Assembly (NCBI GenBank): GCA_943914465.1
Contig: CALUCD010000004.1
Location: 136,363 to 200,362, forward strand
Direction: 5' to 3'
Length of the DNA stretch: 64,000 nucleotides
Source of the DNA: an uncultured Corynebacterium sp.
GTDB lineage: Bacteria; Actinomycetota; Actinomycetes; Mycobacteriales; Mycobacteriaceae
Shown here: positions 52,653 through 60,983 of the stretch, in pieces
How positions within the stretch are numbered: the first letter of the stretch is position 1
Layout: every line of letters begins with the position of its first letter
The notes under the pieces: model-generated
Told to the model about the DNA's origin: nothing
The model's database searches: none
Seen by the model: only the letters and a program-made list of their open reading frames with translations
Position numbers and translations under genes: made by a program

Positions 52653-53906
52653 TCACCGCCAAATGCCACGTGTGTCGATCACCCGGTTCGCGTCGCCGAC
52701 GCTGATTCCTGCGCCGTAGAACTCCTTATGATCAACGAGGAGGACCACAACGTCAGCCGCTGGGATCGCCGTTTCAAGCGTGGTCAGTTCCACGTTGGCG
52801 AAGTCTTGCAGCGATCCCGGTAACTCGTTGATGTTTGGCTCCACCACATGAATGGCCGCGTCCGGGTATCGCTGCGCGACCTGGACGGCGATGTCCAGGG
52901 CAGGGGATTCGCGCAGGTCGTCGATATCGGGTTTGAATGCCAGGCCGAGCAGGGCGATCGTGGGGCTGGATTCGACAGCTTGCACCGCCGCATCGATCTT
53001 TCCCAGCACCCACTCTGGCTTTGCGTCGTTGACTTCACGCGCGGTGCGAATCAGGCGCGAGGTTTCAGGAGCGGTGGAGACGATGAACCAGGGGTCCACC
53101 GCGATGCAGTGGCCGCCGACGCCTGGGCCGGGTTGCAAAATGTTCACGCGCGGGTGGTGGTTTGCAAGCTCGATGAGTTCCCACACGCTGATGTCCTGCT
53201 CGTCGCAAATCAGCGAAAGCTCATTGGCGAATGCGATGTTGACATCACGGAACGAGTTCTCCGTCAGTTTCGCCATCTCTGCGGTGCGGTCGTTGGTTTC
53301 TAGCAACTCGCCGCGGCAGAAGCTGGAATAAACTGCCTTCGCCCGTTTGGTGGCCTCGGGGGACATGCCACCGATGATTCGATCATTCGTGCGCAGCTCC
53401 TCCATCGCCTTGCCCGGAAGGATTCGCTCGGGGCAATGTGCAAAAAACAGCGCTGGACCATCTGTCGGATCTTCCGAACCATCGATGTGGAACTCGGGGC
53501 GCAGCTCAAGAATCCGCTGCGCCATGCGCTCCGTTGTGCGCGGCGGGGAGGTCGACTCGAGGATGATGAGTTCACCGCCTTCGAGCTGCGGGGCAATCGC
53601 TTCCGCAGCTGAGTAGATGAACCGCATGTCAACCTCGTGGCCGTCCGTAAACGGCGTAGGCACCGCGACGATATAGGCATCGGCCTTCGGCATGTCGGTG
53701 GTGGCGCGGAAGCGACCAGTGTCTAGCGCGGCTCGGAGCTCCTCCTCCAAACCGGGCTCGACGATGGTGACTTCACCGCGGTTCATCGCATCAACCTTTT
53801 CAGGCATGACGTCAACCCCGGTGACCTGCAATCCGCTGTTCGCCATCACCACAGCAGTTGGTAGTCCGATATAACCTAGCCCGACAAACGCGACGTGATC
53901 GCTCAT
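52653..53906 (-). CDS. wecC: UDP-N-acetyl-D-mannosamine dehydrogenase
   Basis: 417-aa UDP-sugar 6-dehydrogenase oxidising UDP-ManNAc to UDP-ManNAcA with NAD. The N-terminal Rossmann motif is VAFVGLGYIGLPTAVVMA; YIVAVPTPF, ILESTSPPRTTERM, GGHCIAVDPWFIV (with the catalytic Cys in some homologues here as GHCIAVD) and LLGLAFKPDIDDLRESPALD follow. The substrate call (ManNAc rather than Glc) rests on the WecC-like CPERILPG and on wecB at the other end of the island. Confidence 0.92.
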   Translation of the reverse strand: MSDHVAFVGLGYIGLPTAVVMANSGLQVTGVDVMPEKVDAMNRGEVTIVEPGLEEELRAALDTGRFRATTDMPKADAYIVAVPTPFTDGHEVDMRFIYSAAEAIAPQLEGGELIILESTSPPRTTERMAQRILELRPEFHIDGSEDPTDGPALFFAHCPERILPGKAMEELRTNDRIIGGMSPEATKRAKAVYSSFCRGELLETNDRTAEMAKLTENSFRDVNIAFANELSLICDEQDISVWELIELANHHPRVNILQPGPGVGGHCIAVDPWFIVSTAPETSRLIRTAREVNDAKPEWVLGKIDAAVQAVESSPTIALLGLAFKPDIDDLRESPALDIAVQVAQRYPDAAIHVVEPNINELPGSLQDFANVELTTLETAIPAADVVVLLVDHKEFYGAGISVGDANRVIDTRGIWR

Positions 53907-54041
53907 TGCTCTCGCTCTCTCTGGTAGGACCGAAATCCGCTATCGGATATGTCCAGGCGATTCTACCCATAAAGTAATAAGCGCCTGAAAATACGCCCTA
54001 GTTAACCGGGGAGAACTCGGTGACTGGTGTTGTCGAGGCTG

Positions 54042-54626
54042 TTAGTAATTCGGCCGTCGCTCGCAGCCAACGCCGTCGTTGTCGCGGTCAAGGTGCGGGG
54101 CGTAGCCAGGCTGACCACGGCGAATCGGGCCGCCGAGGTCGTTCCACACCGCCTTACAGTTCTGGTAGTACTTGCCCGACGGAGCTGGCGGAGGTGGCGG
54201 CGCTGGGGCAGGTTTCGGCGCAGGTGCCGGAGGTAATGGCGCTGGCTGCGGGGCGGGTGCAGGCGCCGGTGGAGGCGGAGCCGGTTGCGGTGCTGGGGCC
54301 GGCTGGGGCTTCCTCGGTGGGTGGCAGGGGATGTGCTGCGGCATCGGGTTCGGGATCATCCCCTGTTGCATCGCCCAGCAAGCCGCGCCGGCACCAGCAG
54401 CAATGACGCCTAGGCCGATGGCGACGCCACCGATGATTGCTGCCGTGGAGGAGCCGTCTTCGTTAGTCGAGCTCGAGCTTGACCCGTCGGCACTGCCGTC
54501 GCTGGAGGTAGATGACAACGACGAACCGTCGCGCTCATCTGCTGGCGCAGCGGCTGCCGGCTGGGCAGGCAGCGTACCCAAAGTAAGGACAGAAATAATC
54601 GTTAGAGAAAGTACAGGTTTTTTCAT
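54042..54626 (-). CDS. Secreted protein with Excalibur calcium-binding domain
   Basis: 194-aa exported protein. Signal peptide MKKPVLSLTIISVLTLGTLP ends near AAAAP; a Ser-rich region, a hydrophobic segment (AAIIGGVAIGLGVIAAGAG) ending AMQQGMIPNPMP, and a Pro/Ala repeat (about 95-150) follow. The end is an Excalibur domain: YYQNCKAVWNDLGG, PGYAPHLDRDNDGVGCE with the DxDxDG calcium loop and two cysteines. The Pro-rich rod probably spans the wall. Its layout up to the QQG motif matches the protein at 55244. Confidence 0.9.
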   Translation of the reverse strand: MKKPVLSLTIISVLTLGTLPAQPAAAAPADERDGSSLSSTSSDGSADGSSSSSTNEDGSSTAAIIGGVAIGLGVIAAGAGAACWAMQQGMIPNPMPQHIPCHPPRKPQPAPAPQPAPPPPAPAPAPQPAPLPPAPAPKPAPAPPPPPAPSGKYYQNCKAVWNDLGGPIRRGQPGYAPHLDRDNDGVGCERRPNY

Positions 54627-54837
54627 ATGTTAAATATGACATATCCGAGTTTAGTTCGAAGTGTATTTCGGAAATGGGTTGCGGGTGGGCGTCGAAAAGC
54701 GGCGAGCCCACGGTGCTAGCACAGAGTTAAAGAGACCGTGCTGACCGCACCCCCTGGTTCCAACAGGAGAACCCCGCGTAACCCGGCCCAAGCCTCACCG
54801 CCGGGATGGGTTCTGGATATGCGGAGCATAAAAATAA

Positions 54838-54870
54838 GCGCCAGCGGTGCAGGGAGCGTACTGCTGGCGC
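54838..54870 (-). terminator. Rho-independent terminator of tRNA-Asn
   Basis: GCGCCAGC (54838-54845) pairs with GCTGGCGC (54863-54870), extendable to 11 bp with one mismatch, and on the minus strand is followed by TTATTTTTATG. It lies 12 bases beyond the tRNA 3' end. Confidence 0.75.
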
Positions 54871-54882
54871 ATTTCGTTGTTG

Positions 54883-54955
54883 CTCCTCCAACTGGGCTCG
54901 AACCAGTGACCCTTCGATTAACAGTCGAATGCTCTGCCAACTGAGCTATGGAGGA
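54883..54955 (-). tRNA. tRNA-Asn (GTT)
   Basis: 73-base cloverleaf on the complement: acceptor TCCTCCA/TGGAGGA with discriminator G, D-arm GCTC/GAGC, anticodon stem TTCGA/TCGAA with loop CTGTTAA (anticodon GTT), T-arm CTGG-TTCGAGC-CCAG, no encoded CCA. It is followed by a clear terminator. Confidence 0.96.
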
Positions 54956-55243
54956 ATAGTGAGCACGCTACGTTACCCAAGGGGTAGTGCAACGGCAACG
55001 ATTGATAACAGTAGTAGCTGCAGTGGTGAATCCAAAATCGGGCAATAAGCAGGGAAGGTACGGGGGCCCATCGCCGCGTGGCGTACTGCGGTGGGCGGGT
55101 TTGGGGGCTATGGTGTAGGCCTAAGGATGTTGGCGCGCCCAATCAGGGGCGCGACGTGTGAACGGCGCTGCCGAGCGCGCGTTAGATTAAAACTAGATAA
55201 AGATCGTAGACAGGAAACTGAGAAAAGCTGTAGAGTGACCCGT

Positions 55244-56068
55244 ATGAAGAAGTCGATTCTAGCAATTAGCGTAACAGCGGCTGTGGGCCTCGCCGGGGTT
55301 GTGGTGCCCCCGGCCTCGGCCGATCCGGTTACACCGGGCGTCGAGAATGCCGCAGAAGCAACTCAACTGAGCTCCGCATCGGAGAGCGCACCGGCAACGG
55401 ACACCACTGCCGAGATCACCTCCTCGGAGGCTGGATCCTCACAGGATGAGGCGGGCTCCAGCGATGCCTCCACCAGTTCCTCTGCTCTTGCGCAGCCCAC
55501 CGCAGGTAGCGCTATTGAGGGAAGCTCGAACGACCAGCAACAAGCCGCAACTGCGATCTTGGTCGCGCTGCTCGGTGTTATCGGTGCCAGCGCCGCAGCC
55601 GTACAGCAGGGGCTTGTCCCGCTGCCGAAGTTCAGCGTTCCACAGGTCGCCGCCTCCCCGGTTGATGTGCGTGCACTTGCCCGCCAATTTGGAGTGGTGA
55701 TCCCGGAGATCTCGCTGCCGAACTTTGCCCCGGGCCAGGCACGCCCAGCGCCAGCACCGGCAGGCCAGAAGCAAGGATCGTGTGAACCAGCAGCATTTGA
55801 CGCGGTCGTTCCTGGTTGGCCGAACTTCACCGGCACCACGGTGGGCTACTGCGACGGCGAATGGGCAGTAGCTGGCGCGAACCAGACCGACTGGATCATC
55901 TACTTCCACTTCATCGGCGATAAGTGGGAGCCGATCAAGCCGGTTGGCACCAAGTCTGAGGGCATGCAGCAGGGCTGCTACAACGCCATCACCTTACGCG
56001 ACCAGGGCGCTCCGGAAGAGTTCGTCGCGCAGATGCCGATCTGCACCCCAGCCGAAATCGGTAAATAA
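55244..56068 (+). CDS. Secreted protein of unknown function, 274 aa
   Basis: ATG 55244 (MKKSILAISVTAAVGLAGVV) starts a signal peptide cleaved near ASADP. A Ser/Glu/Ala-rich stretch (25-95) and a hydrophobic helix (AATAILVALLGVIGASAAAV) ending VQQGLVPLPKF follow, the same plan as the Excalibur protein at 54042. The C-terminal domain has four cysteines and aromatic strands (VVPGWPNFTGTTVGYCDGEW, DWIIYFHFIGDKWEPI, QMPICTPAEIGK). No family recognised. A bidirectional terminator follows. Confidence 0.82.
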   Translation: MKKSILAISVTAAVGLAGVVVPPASADPVTPGVENAAEATQLSSASESAPATDTTAEITSSEAGSSQDEAGSSDASTSSSALAQPTAGSAIEGSSNDQQQAATAILVALLGVIGASAAAVQQGLVPLPKFSVPQVAASPVDVRALARQFGVVIPEISLPNFAPGQARPAPAPAGQKQGSCEPAAFDAVVPGWPNFTGTTVGYCDGEWAVAGANQTDWIIYFHFIGDKWEPIKPVGTKSEGMQQGCYNAITLRDQGAPEEFVAQMPICTPAEIGK

Positions 56069-56134
56069 CTTCTCTAGAAATAACTTCTCCAGCAACCGGG
56101 TAATTCACCGGTTGACATTCGCTAAAAGCTAGAA

Positions 56135-56169
56135 ACGGGCTCCCGCACACACCAAGTGCGGGAGCCCGT
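56135..56169. terminator. Bidirectional terminator hairpin
   Basis: Perfect 14-bp inverted repeat (56135-56148 with 56156-56169; left arm acgggctcccgcac) with a 7-base loop between the convergent ends of the secreted-protein gene and abgT. Confidence 0.8.
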
Positions 56170-56187
56170 ACGCATATCTCAGGGCAG

Positions 56188-57912
56188 CTATATCTCGTAC
56201 GTCATCGGTGAGCCTGGGCCAAGCGGGATGCCCAGGAAGTACCAGATAAGGAAGAAGACAAACCAGCCGATCAGAATGGCGAAGAAGTACGGCAGGGCCA
56301 TGGAAATGAGTGTGCCCACACCGGCCTTCTTGAAATACTTCTGCATGAACGTCAGCGTTAGCGCAAAGTAGGGCGACATGGGGGTGATGATGGATGAGGC
56401 GGAGTCACCGATGCGGAACAGCATCTGTGTGACTTCGGGGGAGACGCCGACCAGCATCATCATCGGCACCACAATCGGGGCCATAAGCGACCACTGCGCT
56501 GAACCGGAGGTGATGAACATGTTGACCAGCGTCACCATCACCACGAAGCCGAAGAACAAGACAACCGTGGGCAGATCCCATCGTTGTAGCAGTTCCGCAC
56601 CCTTAATTGCGGTCCAGCTGCCCAGGTTTGACCAGTTGAACCAGGCCAGGAACTGGGCAACGGCGAAAAACAGCACCAAAATCGGCACCAGCGTGCTCAA
56701 GCCCTTTGCCATGAACTCGGGGATGTCAGCCGGGCTCGTGATCGACTTGGTCACCAACCCGTACACCACGCCTACAACCAAGAACATGAGCGCGATGGGG
56801 ATGGCAATGGAGCGAATGAGCGGTGACTCCATGAACCCTTCCTCCGGTCGGGCAAACGGGGAGGCGGGCACAAAGAGCAGCAGGAAGTAAAGAACGAAGA
56901 AGATCAGCAGCGCTACGCCGGACCATTTCAGGCCCTTGGTTTCCACCTCGCTCAACGAGAGGTCGGAGTTCCCATCATTGTCATCGTCGGAGTCTCCGCC
57001 GGAGTGCTTGTCGGTGGTGTCGTCGGTGTCGGCGTTGTCGTCCTCATTGTCGTTATTGTCGCCGTCCCCGGTGGCACCCACGTTCTCGATGTCCAACGCT
57101 TCTTCGTCGATCTCTGCGTCATCCACCATGTTGGCGGAGCGCTTCTCCACGTACAGCTCGGTGACCAGGGTGATCAGTACGGCGAGCACGATGGCGGACG
57201 GGATGACAAAGTAGAGGTTCGCCAGCGGGGAGACCTCATACTCCGGGTCAAGGATTTGCGCACCGGAGGTGGAGATACCGGCGAGGAGCAGGTCGGTGAT
57301 GTTGAGGATCAACGAGGCGTTGAACCCACCTGCGGCAGCCGCGAAGCCGACCATGGTGCCCACCAGCGGGGAGCGCCCAACAGCGTGAAACGCCATGGCG
57401 CCTAAGGGGACGATGATGACAAAGATTGCGTCGGATGCGATCGAGCCGGTCACACCCGCAAGCGCCAGCATGAAGGTGAGCATGCGGGGGCTGACCTTGG
57501 CCACCATCGCGCGGATCATCGCAGACAGCAGCCCGGAGTGCTCCGCCACTGCCACACCGAGCATGACAGTAAGGATGACCCCAAGCGGTGGGAAGGCAAC
57601 GAAGTTGTTCACCGCTTCGCTGACCATTTTGGAGATGTTCTCCGCGGTCAAAAGCGATTCCACCTGCAGCGTTTCGTCGGTGCCCGGGTTGGTGGCGGAC
57701 ATGCCGACGCGGTTGCCTATCCAGGAGGACACCGCAGTCAACATCGCCAAAATGACGAACAGCCAGAACGGGTCCGGCAGCTTATTGCCTATGCGCTCTA
57801 CCCAGCCGAGCACACCGGTTTGAGTTTGGGCGTCACTCCGATTTGTGTCTTTCTTGTTTTGCGCTTTGGTGGGGGGAGACGCGTCGTCGCGTAGCTTGCG
57901 TGAACCGGTCAT
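56188..57912 (-). CDS. AbgT-family transporter (p-aminobenzoyl-glutamate type)
   Basis: 574-aa polytopic membrane protein. GWVERIGNKLPDPFWLFVIL, FPPLGVILTVMLGVAVAEHSGL, GAMAFHAVGRSPLVGTMVGF and GSAQWSLMAPIVVPMMMLVG are AbgT landmarks. Family members import p-aminobenzoyl-glutamate or export sulfonamides. A strongly acidic insert of about 60 residues (DDAEIDEEALDIENVG to SLSEVETKG) lies in the central cytoplasmic loop and is absent from short AbgT proteins. ATG 57912 is the start fitting the family N-terminus; upstream open frame is non-coding. Confidence 0.9.
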   Translation of the reverse strand: MTGSRKLRDDASPPTKAQNKKDTNRSDAQTQTGVLGWVERIGNKLPDPFWLFVILAMLTAVSSWIGNRVGMSATNPGTDETLQVESLLTAENISKMVSEAVNNFVAFPPLGVILTVMLGVAVAEHSGLLSAMIRAMVAKVSPRMLTFMLALAGVTGSIASDAIFVIIVPLGAMAFHAVGRSPLVGTMVGFAAAAGGFNASLILNITDLLLAGISTSGAQILDPEYEVSPLANLYFVIPSAIVLAVLITLVTELYVEKRSANMVDDAEIDEEALDIENVGATGDGDNNDNEDDNADTDDTTDKHSGGDSDDDNDGNSDLSLSEVETKGLKWSGVALLIFFVLYFLLLFVPASPFARPEEGFMESPLIRSIAIPIALMFLVVGVVYGLVTKSITSPADIPEFMAKGLSTLVPILVLFFAVAQFLAWFNWSNLGSWTAIKGAELLQRWDLPTVVLFFGFVVMVTLVNMFITSGSAQWSLMAPIVVPMMMLVGVSPEVTQMLFRIGDSASSIITPMSPYFALTLTFMQKYFKKAGVGTLISMALPYFFAILIGWFVFFLIWYFLGIPLGPGSPMTYEI

Positions 57913-58024
57913 AGATAACGCTTTCTGTACTCGGGCCGGAGGTCTGAGGGTCGGAGTGTGACCACCAGACGCGTTTTTGTTTCCTTGCACATTACGAAAC
58001 AAGCCGCCCGCGCGCACCGGGGGG

Positions 58025-58030
58025 TAAACT
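58025..58030 (+). promoter_or_regulatory. Putative -10 element of the 71-aa gene (leaderless)
   Basis: TAAACT ends 8 bases before the GTG at 58039. Confidence 0.45.
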
Positions 58031-58038
58031 CTGCGCGC

Positions 58039-58254
58039 GTGAACGAGCGTAAAGATCTGATGTGGCAGGCCATCATTGGCTTCATCGGGTTCTTCGCGTT
58101 CGTGGCCTTCGTACAGGCGGTGCTGAACCTCTTTCGCCCTGACCCGGCCATCTGGCCAGGGCTGCTCGCCGGGGTGCTCATCGCCGCCACCTGGGTGTGT
58201 GTTCGGCGCTGGCTTCGGTGGCGTCGGGGCACGGCGGTAGACTCCGCGCCATGA
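58039..58254 (+). CDS. Small membrane protein, 71 aa
   Basis: GTG 58039 (MNERKDLMWQAIIGF) agrees with TAAACT 8 bases upstream; the open frame before it is unsupported. Two membrane segments (AIIGFIGFFAFVAFVQAVL and WPGLLAGVLIAATWVCV) are joined by a short loop, and the C-terminus is Arg-rich (RRWLRWRRG). No family known to me. The stop overlaps the next start by 4 bases. Confidence 0.72.
   Translation: MNERKDLMWQAIIGFIGFFAFVAFVQAVLNLFRPDPAIWPGLLAGVLIAATWVCVRRWLRWRRGTAVDSAP
58238..58243 (+). promoter_or_regulatory. Putative -10 element of the DUF4230 gene (leaderless)
   Basis: TAGACT ends 7 bases before the ATG at 58251, inside the upstream gene. Confidence 0.4.
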
Positions 58255-58913
58255 GTACCGCTGCACAGCCGCACGCCGAGTTGGACAGGGTCCGCCCCCG
58301 TGCAGGAGGGTGCGTGCTGCTTGCCGCACTGGCGATCCTGCTCGTTGCGGCGGTGATTGTCACGCGCCCGTCGTGGTTTCGAATGGGGGAGGAGCGCGTC
58401 ACAGCCGATTCGATCGGTGCGTCGTTCAATTCTGTCGCCGAGCTTGGGGTGGAGGAGTACCTCTATTCCAACGTGGGTAGCTACGACAAAGAAGGCCTCG
58501 TGCTGCGCGGGTTTGAGGTGCCGTTTACTGGGCGCAACTTCCTGGTCACCTATGACGGCGTGGTGCGCGCAGGTGTGAAAAACGCCGACGCGATCACGGT
58601 TGAGGTAGATGATGCGGGTCGAAAGCTCACAATCGCCGCACCGAAGGTGGAGGTGCTTTCCTCCAACATCAACGCCGAAAGCGTGGTGGTGCACGATCAA
58701 TCCATGAACCCGCTCAACCAGGTTCGCGTGGAGGATGTCACCGCGTTCATCGCGGAGCAGGAACGCGCCGCTCAAGACAAGGCGGTTGAGCAGGGCTTGC
58801 TTGATCGCGCTGCAGATCGAGTAGAGGATTTGATGGAATCCCATGCACGCGCGCTGATAGCGGGTACACCACTTGAGGGTTATGAGGTGTCCTTTATGTG
58901 GACAAACGGCTAG
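58251..58913 (+). CDS. DUF4230-like membrane-anchored protein, 220 aa
   Basis: One N-terminal membrane segment (GCVLLAALAILLVAAVIV, 20-37) precedes an external beta/helix domain: SIGASFNSVAELGVEEYLYSN, NFLVTYDGVVRAGV, KLTIAAPKVEVLSSNI, then a helix-rich end (QDKAVEQGLLDRAADRVEDL). This is the DUF4230 layout, of unknown function. ATG 58251 overlaps the previous stop (ATGA). The serine hydrolase gene follows after 10 bases. Confidence 0.83.
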   Translation: MSTAAQPHAELDRVRPRAGGCVLLAALAILLVAAVIVTRPSWFRMGEERVTADSIGASFNSVAELGVEEYLYSNVGSYDKEGLVLRGFEVPFTGRNFLVTYDGVVRAGVKNADAITVEVDDAGRKLTIAAPKVEVLSSNINAESVVVHDQSMNPLNQVRVEDVTAFIAEQERAAQDKAVEQGLLDRAADRVEDLMESHARALIAGTPLEGYEVSFMWTNG

Positions 58914-58916
58914 GAT
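58911..58916 (+). promoter_or_regulatory. Putative -10 element of the serine hydrolase gene (leaderless)
   Basis: TAGGAT covers the DUF4230 stop codon and ends 7 bases before the ATG at 58924. Confidence 0.45.
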
Positions 58917-58923
58917 CATGCGC

Positions 58924-59730
58924 ATGAGCGCGCAGCTACTTGAAAAGAATCTAGGATCGTGGCCGGTCAACCACGTTTCCGCGGCGCTCATTGGCAAACA
59001 CACTGAAACGTTCGGTGATGCCGATAGGGTCTACGAACTCGCGAGTGTGACGAAGTTGCTCACCGCATATGCGGTTTTACTTGCGGTTGAAGAAGGGGCT
59101 TTCGCGCTTGATGACGCATTAGGTCCCCAAAATTCCACCCCTCGCCACCTCCTAGCCCACGCCTCAGGCGTTGGGTTTGCCTCCCGGGAGCCCGAGAAGC
59201 CCGCTGGTGAACGGCGGATCTACTCGTCTGCGGGCTACGAGATCCTGGCCGAGCATGTGGAGGAAACCACCGGCATCGCCTTTGCTGAATATCTCCAAGC
59301 GGGTGTATTTGGACCGTTGGGGATGACAACGGCGCGGCTGATGGGAAGCGCGGGGCATGGAGCGGAGGCGTCGCTCAGCGATATGCGCCTTTTTGCCCAG
59401 GAACTGCTCGAGCCAACGCTGTTGGCGGAGGAAACATTGCGCGAGGCGCGCACCAACCAGTTTGGTGAGTTACGCGGCGTGGTGCCAGGATATGGGATGC
59501 AAAAACCATGTCCGTGGGGGCTGGGGTTTGAAATCAAGGGAAATAAATTCCCGCACTGGACCGGTGACGGCATGCCGGAAGACACGATCGGCCATTTCGG
59601 GATGTCTGGTACTTACCTGTGGATTTCTGGTGATCAAGCTATGATATTGCTGACAGATGAACAGTTTGGTGATTGGGCGAAGCCGCTCTGGCACGACACG
59701 AACACTGCAATCTGGAAGGCCACTCGCTGA
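58924..59730 (+). CDS. Serine hydrolase (beta-lactamase/DD-peptidase family)
   Basis: 268-aa penicillin-binding-like fold. The SxxK motif is SVTK (ELASVTKLLTAYAVLL), the second is YSS (RIYSSAGYEILAEHVE) and the third HFG (IGHFGMSGTYLWI), as in class C-like esterases. No signal peptide, so it is probably a cytoplasmic esterase or amidohydrolase, not a resistance enzyme. ATG 58924 is preferred to 58918 because of the TAGGAT element. Confidence 0.88.
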   Translation: MSAQLLEKNLGSWPVNHVSAALIGKHTETFGDADRVYELASVTKLLTAYAVLLAVEEGAFALDDALGPQNSTPRHLLAHASGVGFASREPEKPAGERRIYSSAGYEILAEHVEETTGIAFAEYLQAGVFGPLGMTTARLMGSAGHGAEASLSDMRLFAQELLEPTLLAEETLREARTNQFGELRGVVPGYGMQKPCPWGLGFEIKGNKFPHWTGDGMPEDTIGHFGMSGTYLWISGDQAMILLTDEQFGDWAKPLWHDTNTAIWKATR

Positions 59731-59811
59731 TTACATGCATTAAAAAGTAAGCATTATTGTTGTATATAAGGCACAATGTTTAAAGAAGCCTAGTAATGAG
59801 AGGGGGAAGAC

Positions 59812-60777
59812 GTGCCGAAGAAGATTCTCGCCGCGATGCTCGTGTTGCTCCTCACAGGGTGCTCCGGGCCCTCACCAAGAAACTCCGGGATCGGTACGGA
59901 ACTTTCAACGGCGCCGATCACCGAGGACGCAGACGGCGTTGCCAAGTCGGAGGATCGCAGCCTGTTCGGCTCCCGCAACGATGATGACGACGAGGACGGC
60001 GCGCGCACCACAACAACCACGGTGACCAGTGCCCGAGACAGTGCCGGTGAAGATAACGGCGCGGGGGGCAAGTCGGACCGCTCGGGCAGCAAGACTTCCC
60101 GCACCTCTCGTATCTCAGAGCCCGAGGCACAGGTCAAGCCCAAGACGCAGGGCCGGCCCAAGGGCTTCGAATTTGAAAGCGGCGTGCTGGAATTTGGCAA
60201 GTTCGACCCAGCGACGTTCAAGGGCGAACTGTTCGATCCCTGCACCGCCATCACCCGCGCCGAATATAGGGCCGCTGGCATCCCCGGCGTCGAACCCCTC
60301 CCACAGGACTGGAAGCCGTTCACCGAAGGCACCAACATTTGCTTGGTCTCACGCATGCAGGGCACTGCCAGCACGGATGGCCGCGTTGGCCGCACCGATG
60401 TCACGTCTGAGGAAACCTCGTCCGAAGCTTCCCCCACCGACAGCGCTGAAAGCGCCAGCGTTGGCAAACTTAGCGACGTCCGCGCAATGGGCGGCACCAT
60501 CGTCGAGGACATCGGCACCCGAATGATGAACCGCCAAACAACCGCATCCTTCGAGCGGGTTGACGAGTCCTACTCCTCCGAAGTCCTGCCATCGCTGTAC
60601 GTGACCACACGCACGGACGCCAACGGCCCCTCCTACTGCACCGCCCACCTCGAGACCGTACGCGGAGAATTCTTCACCGGCGCCGGCAACGTCAACGGCT
60701 CCCGCAGCCACGACGAGCTGTGCGCCGTTGCAATCAGCAACATGGAGCGCCTCTACCTCGCCCACCGGCTGTCCTAG
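59812..60777 (+). CDS. DUF3558-like lipoprotein, 321 aa
   Basis: Signal with lipobox LLTGC (Cys 17) after MPKKILAAMLVLLL, then a long charged/Thr-rich spacer to about 118. The domain shows GFEFESGVLEFGKFDPATF, LFDPCTAITRAEYRAAGI, CLVSRMQG and CTAHLETVRGEFF, with four cysteines likely forming two disulfides. It also has a Ser/Glu insert at about 195-225 absent from the three paralogues downstream. GTG 59812 is preceded by GAGGGGGA. Surface role unknown. Confidence 0.85.
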   Translation: MPKKILAAMLVLLLTGCSGPSPRNSGIGTELSTAPITEDADGVAKSEDRSLFGSRNDDDDEDGARTTTTTVTSARDSAGEDNGAGGKSDRSGSKTSRTSRISEPEAQVKPKTQGRPKGFEFESGVLEFGKFDPATFKGELFDPCTAITRAEYRAAGIPGVEPLPQDWKPFTEGTNICLVSRMQGTASTDGRVGRTDVTSEETSSEASPTDSAESASVGKLSDVRAMGGTIVEDIGTRMMNRQTTASFERVDESYSSEVLPSLYVTTRTDANGPSYCTAHLETVRGEFFTGAGNVNGSRSHDELCAVAISNMERLYLAHRLS

Positions 60778-60983
60778 TTTTTGCGGGCCGCGGGGGCGCG
60801 GGGCAGGCGTAGGTTATTTCCGAGCGTAGGATCTTTCGTACCTTTGGGCCCCTGGAACGCATACTTATAAGGATCGGCTGGGATGCTGAACTTACGCCGC
60901 TCGAAAAGCCCGCCGGAACACGGCCCTTTGTTAACGTATGACAGTAACTTTGTTATGAGCGCTGTGTATGGGGGATTTAATCG

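Noticed and set aside
52848..53331. Long plus-strand frames opposite wecC
   Set aside because: They are antisense shadows of a clearly coding dehydrogenase, caused by GC-rich codon use.
41658..53906. Glycan island as an integrated prophage or ICE using the tRNA as attachment site
   Set aside because: No integrase, no duplicated tRNA 3' end and no conjugation or phage genes are visible; only the position and composition suggest transfer.
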